This document shows, piece after piece, positions 7,487-12,415 of a stretch of 12,415 nucleotides of DNA. The DNA comes from an uncultured Lachnospiraceae bacterium (GTDB lineage: Bacteria; Bacillota; Clostridia; Lachnospirales; Lachnospiraceae): positions 1 through 12,415 of the forward strand of contig CALYVE010000018.1 in the NCBI GenBank assembly GCA_945492935.1. The letters run 5' to 3'. The position numbers and the translations under genes were made by a program. Below the pieces are notes generated by a model that was given only the letters and a program-made list of their open reading frames with translations, was not told where the DNA came from and did not search any database. Within the stretch, counting starts at the first letter, position 1; each line of letters opens with the position of its first letter.

Positions 7487-7656
7487 GCTTTCTTCGCTCA
7501 ATCAGCTTTCTTCACGGAGATGGATTCCATGCAGGGACATTTGCGACCGTCAGTACTTAATGAGTGTGAAACACGAATTTAGTACTGCTACGCGGAGCAA
7601 CTAAGCGGAAGCGGTCCCGGAATGGAACCATCATCCGTGAAGAAAGCCGGTTGAGC
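7487..7656. other. Long fold-back element between the two divergent promoters; possible structured RNA or MITE
   Basis: The arms 7496-7518 and 7634-7656 are reverse complements over 23 positions, with only two non-Watson-Crick positions. Above them, 7519-7530 pairs with 7622-7632 with one bulge. A 3x3 internal loop follows, and then GGGAC (7534-7538) pairs with GTCCC (7614-7618). The top contains CAGTACT (7551-7557) against AGTACTG (7581-7587), GTGT-gaa-ACAC (7564-7574), and a small GCT...AGC hairpin (7587-7598). The stem is almost equally good as RNA from either strand, since each strand has one G-U and one A-C. I see no U-tract, so it is not a plain terminator. It lies outside both predicted leaders. 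It could be an independently transcribed ncRNA, a leader of longer transcripts, or a small non-autonomous repeat element. I cannot assign it to a known RNA family with certainty. Confidence 0.6.
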
Positions 7657-7684
7657 ATGAATATGCACAGTATTTCGTATGACT

Positions 7685-7713
7685 TTGCCTTTACGATAAA
7701 TGGATTATATAGT
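7685..7713 (+). promoter_or_regulatory. Promoter for the kinase gene
   Basis: A -35 box TTGCCT (7685-7690), 17-bp spacer, and -10 box TATAGT (7708-7713) match a sigma-A promoter and predict transcription from about 7720. The leader is then only about 22 nt and consists mostly of the ribosome site GGAGGGAGG. This also decides the kinase start: an in-frame ATG at 7700 lies between the -35 and -10 boxes and would be upstream of the transcript. Confidence 0.65.
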
Positions 7714-7741
7714 AGAATATTGGTGGAGGGAGGCATATTCC

Positions 7742-9415
7742 ATGGACTATAATTATCGCTGTATGGGATGTATGCATGAGCAATTTGATTTTACTGTTCC
7801 ATGTCCGAATTGCGGATACACGGAGCATCAGAATAAACCGGGGCAATTGCCCGTACGTTCCATCTTACACAATCAATATATCATCGGCAGGTCTCTTGGG
7901 GCCGGTGGCTTCGGAATCACATATATTGGCTTTGATATCCATTTGCTTAAGAGAGTCTGTATCAAGGAGTATTTTTTAGGCAATATTTCCTGGAGAGACC
8001 GCGATGGTTTTTCTGTATGCTGCAATGCCGAATGCGCTAAGAGATTTAATCACGAAAAAGCAAGATTCATTGAGGAGGCCAGAGTTCTTGCACAATTAGA
8101 TGACCAACCCGGTGTTGTAAAAGTTTTGAATTACTTCGAAGAAAATCAGACTGCCTATATCGTTATGGATTATGTCGAAGGAAAGTCGCTTCGTTCGTAT
8201 GTTAACGAACACGGCGGAAAACTGACTCCTATGGAGACTTTTTCCCTACTCCGACCGGTCGTACAGTCGCTTGCTACTATGCACGCAAAAGGTATTGTCC
8301 ATTTAGATATCAGCCCAAGCAATATTATGTTAACTGAACGTGGTGTTGCTAAGCTCATTGATTTTGGAGCTGCCAAGGGACGAAATAAAGACTTAAATTC
8401 TGATAAGGTATTCAAGAAAACATATTCTCCGATCGAACAAAGAACACCGGATGGACAAATCGGTTCATATTCAGACGTGTATGCACTTTGTGCAACATTT
8501 TACGAGATACTGACCGGTCAGAAACCGGTTGGTTCGCTCGAAAGACAGGCTGGCGAGCCAATGTATTCTCCTCGTCAATATGGCATTGGAATTACCTCTG
8601 AACAGGAACAGGCACTGATAAACGGACTTGCCATTGAACCCGATAATCGTATTCAGTCAGCTGCCGACTTATATTTTTATCTTTATGCGCAGGATGATAC
8701 GACAGCAAACGCCTCCAATGCACTCCATGCTGCAATCCAAAACAGTCATGCAGGCTCAGAGCTTTTGATGAATGCGCTTGAAGAAGAAAAACAACGCAGA
8801 CAAAAGGGGCAGAAGATAATTATCGCAGCAATCGCCGCTTCGTTCACAATTCTTGTTGCACTTGTCGTTATTCTTGTCGTAGGAAAACCATCCGATAACA
8901 CAAGCAATCAGTCTGACAACCGTCCGGATGCCGTTACTGTTTCAGCCGAACCAATTCCATCGGATACTTTTTCTTACACACAGTCCTCAACAGAAGGTTC
9001 TTTTGTCGAATACGACGACAAGCTCCGTGACCAGGTTTACGATGTACTTGCGACTGTTCGCGCAAGTGAAGGTTCCCCGGATGTTGTTGTCAATCCGACT
9101 TACGAGGAAGTGGCAACTCGTATCGCCGAGCAATGCATCAATACCCCAAATCCGGGTTCGGATGAATGGAACACCACAATCCAGACATTCATAAACGATG
9201 AACTTGCAAGCTATGGGCTTTCACAAAACGGCTGGTTGCTGTATTCGTGCATGCTTACCTATCCGGAATCTGTTCTGGAAGTATTGGAAGAACAAATCGA
9301 CATTCTTAACAGCAATGCTTCAGGAACTATAACGCTTCGCAATTGCAACAGCGTCGGTATTGGCTGTCGAACGCACGCAAATGGTTTTAAATATTGGATT
9401 GTAATCTTTCTATAG
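7742..9415 (+). CDS. Zinc-ribbon Ser/Thr protein kinase with one membrane helix and a CAP-like outer domain
   Basis: The 557-residue chain begins with a zinc ribbon (C7xxC10, C21xxC24). A Hanks-type kinase domain follows: glycine loop LGAGGFGITY (52-61), ATP-binding Lys75 (CIKEYF), catalytic HLDISPSN (187-194, Asp189 and Asn194), DFG at 207-209, and YSPIEQ (228-233) in place of the APE motif. The kinase appears catalytically complete. A charged juxtamembrane stretch (about 345-357) leads into one membrane helix (about 358-380), a Ser/Thr/Asp-rich spacer, and an outer domain (about 415-557). The end of the outer domain (NSVGIGCRTHANGFKYWIVI) resembles the final strands of CAP/SCP domains. There are no PASTA repeats, so this is not a PrkC/PknB orthologue. 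The start at ATG 7742 has GGAGGGAGG at about 8 nt. The gene is divergent from the sigma fusion, which suggests but does not prove a regulatory link. Targets are unknown. Confidence 0.92.
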   Translation: MDYNYRCMGCMHEQFDFTVPCPNCGYTEHQNKPGQLPVRSILHNQYIIGRSLGAGGFGITYIGFDIHLLKRVCIKEYFLGNISWRDRDGFSVCCNAECAKRFNHEKARFIEEARVLAQLDDQPGVVKVLNYFEENQTAYIVMDYVEGKSLRSYVNEHGGKLTPMETFSLLRPVVQSLATMHAKGIVHLDISPSNIMLTERGVAKLIDFGAAKGRNKDLNSDKVFKKTYSPIEQRTPDGQIGSYSDVYALCATFYEILTGQKPVGSLERQAGEPMYSPRQYGIGITSEQEQALINGLAIEPDNRIQSAADLYFYLYAQDDTTANASNALHAAIQNSHAGSELLMNALEEEKQRRQKGQKIIIAAIAASFTILVALVVILVVGKPSDNTSNQSDNRPDAVTVSAEPIPSDTFSYTQSSTEGSFVEYDDKLRDQVYDVLATVRASEGSPDVVVNPTYEEVATRIAEQCINTPNPGSDEWNTTIQTFINDELASYGLSQNGWLLYSCMLTYPESVLEVLEEQIDILNSNASGTITLRNCNSVGIGCRTHANGFKYWIVIFL

Positions 9416-9457
9416 AACGCAAAAAAATCCCGCCTCAAAAGCGGGATTTTTTGCGTT
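9416..9457. terminator. Bidirectional Rho-independent terminator
   Basis: The arms AACGCAAAAAAATCCCGC (9416-9433) and GCGGGATTTTTTGCGTT (9441-9457) pair almost perfectly, with one extra A, around a 7-nt loop. The A-tract and T-tract flank the GC core symmetrically, so the structure ends transcripts from both sides. It begins directly after the kinase stop (9413-9415) and serves the malic enzyme gene, whose stop is at 9462-9464 on the other strand. Confidence 0.93.
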
Positions 9458-9461
9458 CCTT

Positions 9462-10631
9462 TTATTTTGTAATTCCGAGACGCTTTGCCTCATCAGCGAC
9501 CGCCTTTGCAACAACCTTTGCAACTCTCTCATCAAATGCACCCGGAATAATGTATTCTTCATTTAATTCCTCGTCCGTTACGATTGATGCGATTGCCTTT
9601 GCTGCTGCCATCTTCATTTCTTCTGTAATGCCTGTCGCACGTGCATCAAGCGCACCACGGAAAATACCCGGAAATACTAATACATTATTAATCTGGTTTG
9701 GATAGTCCGAACGTCCTGTTGCCATAACGCGAACACCACCCTTTTTCGCCTCTTCAGGCATAATTTCAGGCGTTGGGTTTGCCATAGCAAATACGATAGG
9801 ATCCTTCGCCATAGACGCAACCATCTCTGCCGTCACAATATTCGGGGCAGATACACCGATAAATACATCTTTTCCCTTCATAATCCGGGCCAAAGGTCCA
9901 CGTTCTTTGTTCTTATTTGTAATTTCTGCCATTTCCTTTTGTGCCGGATTCATCCAGTCCTCTCCCGGACAAAGTGCACCATTTTTATCGACAAGAACGG
10001 CATTGCCGATTCCGAGCGAAAGCAAAAGCCGGCAAATGGAAATACCTGCGGAGCCCGCACCATTAATTACGACATTTGCTTCATGAAACGGCTTGCCGAC
10101 GAGCTTCAATGCATTGATAAGACCTGCCGAAACAACAATTGCGGTTCCATGCTGATCGTCATGAAATACCGGAATATCAAGCTCTTCTTTGAGACGTCTT
10201 TCAATTTCAAAGCATCTTGGAGCAGAAATATCTTCCAGATTGATACCACCGAAAACAGGTGCGATGCGTTTAACGGTTTCAATTATTTCATCTACATCCT
10301 TTGTGTCAAGACAGATTGGAAATGCATCAACGCCACCGAATTCCTTGAACAAAATTGCCTTTCCTTCCATAACCGGAATTGCAGCCTCCGGTCCGATATC
10401 ACCAAGTCCGAGAACAGCCGTTCCATCCGATACAACAGCAACCATATTGGACTTGCACGTATATTTGTATACATCTGATTTGTTGTCACGAATCTTACGA
10501 CATGGCTCTGCAACACCCGGTGTATACGCTGTACTAAGATCCTCTCTTGTCTTCACACGAATCTTAGAGACAACCTCTACCTTTCCTTTGTTTTCTTCAT
10601 GCATTTTTAAACTCAACTCATTGTAATCCAT
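9462..10631 (-). CDS. Malic enzyme (oxaloacetate-decarboxylating), probably NAD-dependent
   Basis: This cytosolic enzyme converts malate to pyruvate and CO2 while reducing NAD(P). The 389-residue length fits the short bacterial type. Visible are AYTPGV with catalytic Tyr36, GLGDIGP (75-81), EGKAILFKEFGG (89-100) with catalytic Lys91, metal ligands in NLEDI (Glu133, Asp134) and FHDDQHGT (156-163), and the nucleotide loop GAGSAG (191-196). The second beta strand ends VLVDKNG, and an acidic residue there usually favours NAD over NADP (inference). The ATG is preceded by AGGAG that overlaps the stop of the upstream membrane-protein gene (TTAGGAG), so the two are probably translationally coupled. 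It is the last gene of the right-hand cluster and ends in the shared terminator. Confidence 0.96.
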   Translation of the reverse strand: MDYNELSLKMHEENKGKVEVVSKIRVKTREDLSTAYTPGVAEPCRKIRDNKSDVYKYTCKSNMVAVVSDGTAVLGLGDIGPEAAIPVMEGKAILFKEFGGVDAFPICLDTKDVDEIIETVKRIAPVFGGINLEDISAPRCFEIERRLKEELDIPVFHDDQHGTAIVVSAGLINALKLVGKPFHEANVVINGAGSAGISICRLLLSLGIGNAVLVDKNGALCPGEDWMNPAQKEMAEITNKNKERGPLARIMKGKDVFIGVSAPNIVTAEMVASMAKDPIVFAMANPTPEIMPEEAKKGGVRVMATGRSDYPNQINNVLVFPGIFRGALDARATGITEEMKMAAAKAIASIVTDEELNEEYIIPGAFDERVAKVVAKAVADEAKRLGITK

Positions 10632-10640
10632 TTTTTTCTC

Positions 10641-11330
10641 CTAACGAACCTTTCCTGTTTTTTTCCAAATACTTGCATTCATAATTGTCATTATCATATG
10701 TACAAAAGCTGCAACCGCATTTACGGCTATACCAAGCATAATGCCGTAATATATGCCGAAGCTTTTTTGGACTTCATAAATTGTTTCCATCTTACTATCA
10801 ACAAAAGCATCCTTCATCGCAGCTCTCGCCACAACAAACAATACAGCTGCTGCTGCCGTAAGCAACAGGCAGACAACGGAAACAAGCGGATACGGCTTAT
10901 TCGCAGCCTTCATTGTCTTACTTACCATAAATACCGATAGCAATGTATTCAAAATACAAACGATGCCTATGATAATAAATAAAATATTCACATAGGATGG
11001 CAGCAAATTCGAAAAGCTCTGCTCGTAAGCAAAATCCAAAACATAAAGATCCACCGTCTTACCGATCAGGGACTCCAAAAAGTAATAACCCGGTTTAATC
11101 CAAACAATCATACTAAGAACAACTACCGCTGCAGAAATCAATGTATACGTAATAGCTGATATGGCGTACACAGTCGTCTGCTCCTGCTTGTTTTCCGGTT
11201 CATTCTTCTTTGCATTTGTCGGTTGTTCCGGTTTCTTTTCTTCGGACGTCACAGCCTTTTCTTCGGTTGACTTTTTTTGAATCATTTCCTGCTGTTTTTT
11301 TTCATTTTTTTTCGCCTGCCTTTTATCCAT
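10641..11330 (-). CDS. Four-helix membrane protein with a charged N-terminal tail, function unknown
   Basis: I do not recognise a family for this 229-residue protein. The first ~50 residues are almost entirely Lys, Glu, Gln and Asn and are probably disordered in the cytoplasm. Four hydrophobic segments follow (about 53-77, 112-136, 148-171, 190-216), ending in a short basic tail (WKKTGKVR). It has no cysteine pairs, catalytic motif or signal peptide. The layout is seen in many small uncharacterised membrane proteins of Clostridia. The ATG has AGGAGGG at 7 nt, overlapping the end of the upstream radical SAM gene by proximity (3-nt gap). The malic enzyme gene follows after 9 nt, so it is an internal cistron, but the neighbours do not suggest a shared pathway. 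Confidence 0.85.
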   Translation of the reverse strand: MDKRQAKKNEKKQQEMIQKKSTEEKAVTSEEKKPEQPTNAKKNEPENKQEQTTVYAISAITYTLISAAVVVLSMIVWIKPGYYFLESLIGKTVDLYVLDFAYEQSFSNLLPSYVNILFIIIGIVCILNTLLSVFMVSKTMKAANKPYPLVSVVCLLLTAAAAVLFVVARAAMKDAFVDSKMETIYEVQKSFGIYYGIMLGIAVNAVAAFVHMIMTIMNASIWKKTGKVR

Positions 11331-11333
11331 GGC

Positions 11334-12221
11334 TTATCCCTCCTGAATCATGTCAAAAATCGATAATTGTTCACCGATTGTTTTGTTCTTATATTCACGC
11401 ATGTAACGGAATAGCTCCTCACCATCGTATATAATACCATAGTTTTCGCATCTTTGTTGCAAAATTTGCATAAGTTTTTGGCTGTTCGGACTGACAACCT
11501 CATATGCATCCCCATATTCCTGCATATAGCGTTCCTTCATTCCCGGAAAAAACTTATCTAACTGTTCGTAAAAATATTCACGATTTCCCTCTCGAAGAGT
11601 CATTCCCATGTTGCTATGCATAATGCCATAAACGCCTGCCTGTGCACACGCATCCACAATGCTTGTTATATTTTCCTCCGTATCATTAATATACGGCAAT
11701 ATCGGCGTCAACCAAACTATCGTCGGTATACCACGTTTTTGAAGCTCTTTCAATACCTTAATTCTTCCGGATGTCGGACATACATTTGGCTCAAGCTTCT
11801 TGCAAAGTGCATCGTCAAACGTTGTAATTGTAATGGCAACAACGCATTTTGTCTTGCGGTTTATTTTGTCTAACACCTCAATGTCCCGCAAAATCAAATC
11901 GGACTTTGTCTGTATCGTAATGCCGAAATCAAAACGCTCAATCTGGTTTAGGCAAAGTCTTGTCATTTGAAGTTCTTTTTCCAGCGGTACATATGGATCT
12001 GTCATGGAGCCTGTAATAATCATACCTTTTGTTCGTTTGCGCTTCAGTGTACGCTCCAGTATGTCAGGCGCATGCAATTTTACCTCGATATCTTCAAAGT
12101 CGTGGTCCATACGATAGCATTTGCTGCGTGAATCACAATAAATACAACCGTGTGTGCAACCACGATAAAGGTTCATGCCATTTTGCGGTGATAATATTGC
12201 TTTTACTTCTTTGTAATGCAT
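11334..12221 (-). CDS. SPL-family radical SAM protein (SplB-like)
   Basis: The 295 residues begin with the iron-sulfur site CTHGCIYC (Cys22, Cys26, Cys29) in the context LYRGCTHGCIYCDSRS, which is typical of the spore-photoproduct-lyase-like family (COG1533). ITGSMTDPYVPLEKEL (69-84) and the later TPILPYINDTEENI (172-185) also fit it. True SplB repairs UV-induced thymine dimers in spores. Most relatives of this length are uncharacterised, so a DNA-repair role is possible but unproven. The extreme C-terminus carries QLSIFD (285-290), which resembles a beta-sliding-clamp binding peptide. The ATG at 12219-12221 has GAGGG upstream at about 7 nt. A 48-nt gap separates it from the preceding gene and 3 nt from the next one, consistent with one operon. 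Confidence 0.9.
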   Translation of the reverse strand: MHYKEVKAILSPQNGMNLYRGCTHGCIYCDSRSKCYRMDHDFEDIEVKLHAPDILERTLKRKRTKGMIITGSMTDPYVPLEKELQMTRLCLNQIERFDFGITIQTKSDLILRDIEVLDKINRKTKCVVAITITTFDDALCKKLEPNVCPTSGRIKVLKELQKRGIPTIVWLTPILPYINDTEENITSIVDACAQAGVYGIMHSNMGMTLREGNREYFYEQLDKFFPGMKERYMQEYGDAYEVVSPNSQKLMQILQQRCENYGIIYDGEELFRYMREYKNKTIGEQLSIFDMIQEG

Positions 12222-12238
12222 TAAAAATCCCTCTTCTC

Positions 12239-12256
12239 TTTATGCAATAGCATAAA
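12239..12256. other. Short hairpin in the leader of the radical SAM gene
   Basis: TTTATGC (12239-12245) and GCATAAA (12250-12256) form a 7-bp stem with an AATA loop, located in the 48-nt gap between the partial gene and the radical SAM start. No T-tract follows on either strand, so it is at best a weak terminator or a processing or stability element. The base composition is A/T-rich and chance is a real alternative. Confidence 0.3.
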
Positions 12257-12269
12257 ACGTATCTTTTGC

Positions 12270-12415
12270 CTAAATAAAATCAAAGCTGACCTGCTCGTAC
12301 TCTAAATCCTGATACTCTAATTCTTCCTGCTCAACGCGACTTGTGTAATCTGCCACAACCGTAAGCTGTTTTCCGTTGCTCATCTGCTGTCCCAAAATGT
12401 AATTCACATCAAACC
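12270..12415 (-). CDS. C-terminal end of an unidentified protein
   Basis: An open frame enters from the right window edge and ends at TAG (12270-12272), giving 47 residues. It begins FDVNYILGQQMSNGKQLTVV, has a very acidic stretch rich in Glu, Tyr and Gln (residues 28-41), and ends QVSFDFI. No stop interrupts the frame within the window, and codon use is like that of the neighbours. The family is not recognised from this fragment. It precedes the radical SAM gene by 48 nt on the same strand and probably belongs to its transcript. Confidence 0.6.
   Translation of the reverse strand, partial: FDVNYILGQQMSNGKQLTVVADYTSRVEQEELEYQDLEYEQVSFDFI

Noticed and set aside
7529..7582. 17-residue open frame on the + strand inside the fold-back element
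   Set aside because: It has no ribosome site and lies within paired arms. The structure explains the sequence better than coding does.
7704..7709. TATAAT on the - strand that could drive leftward transcription of the fold-back element
   Set aside because: No acceptable -35 box is found 16-18 bp upstream, and the site overlaps the better rightward kinase promoter. It is not excluded, only unsupported.
7700..7741. Upstream ATG that would extend the kinase by 14 residues
   Set aside because: It has no ribosome site and lies between the predicted -35 and -10 boxes. The ATG at 7742 has GGAGGGAGG at 8 nt and begins directly before the zinc ribbon.
9939..10478. 179-codon open frame on the + strand
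   Set aside because: It is antisense to the malic enzyme, whose active-site and nucleotide-binding motifs are intact. The frame has no ribosome site and no recognisable motif.
1..12415. CRISPR arrays, tRNA or rRNA genes, insertion sequences, phage genes
   Set aside because: I looked for regularly spaced repeats, tRNA-like cloverleaf ends, transposase or integrase motifs and terminal repeats, and saw none beyond the single fold-back element at 7487-7656.

Overview
The window looks like a chromosomal segment of a low- to mid-GC Gram-positive anaerobe, most likely a Lachnospiraceae-type Clostridium (Butyrivibrio, Roseburia or Eubacterium relatives). I judge this from protein style, strong AGGAGG-type ribosome sites, A/T-rich -10 boxes and the gene set. 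It is inference; no rRNA or other marker gene is present.

Layout. The left two thirds is a leftward (- strand) gene train, read from 7337 down to 39. It holds an ECF-type sigma factor fused to a membrane-spanning C-terminal domain resembling the RsiV/DUF3298 sensor, a MoxR AAA+ ATPase, a DUF58 protein, a large membrane transglutaminase, and the N-terminal third of a Wzx-type polysaccharide flippase. The flippase frame breaks close to the window edge. Divergent from the sigma gene, on the + strand (7742-9415), is a zinc-ribbon Ser/Thr protein kinase. It has one membrane segment and an extracytoplasmic domain whose end resembles a CAP/SCP domain. The 404-bp space between these two start codons contains two outward-facing promoters, a 6-bp palindrome, and an unusually well-formed ~160-nt fold-back element lying between the promoters. 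A bidirectional terminator (9416-9457) separates the kinase from the right-hand block.

The right third is a second leftward cluster, read from the right edge: the 3' end of an unrecognised gene, an SPL-family radical SAM protein, a four-helix membrane protein with a lysine/glutamate-rich tail, and an NAD-type malic enzyme. Intergenic gaps are 3 to 48 nt, so it is probably one transcript. It looks like ordinary housekeeping or accessory metabolism.

The part that deserves attention is the left block. A sigma factor carrying its own membrane anchor and RsiV-like outer domain would combine sensor, anti-sigma tether and transcription factor in one chain. It heads a MoxR-DUF58-transglutaminase module, a widespread but poorly understood envelope-associated set, and faces a membrane kinase that also has an outer domain. 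My working interpretation is a self-contained envelope-sensing circuit. The domain architecture is read from the sequence; the circuit is inference.
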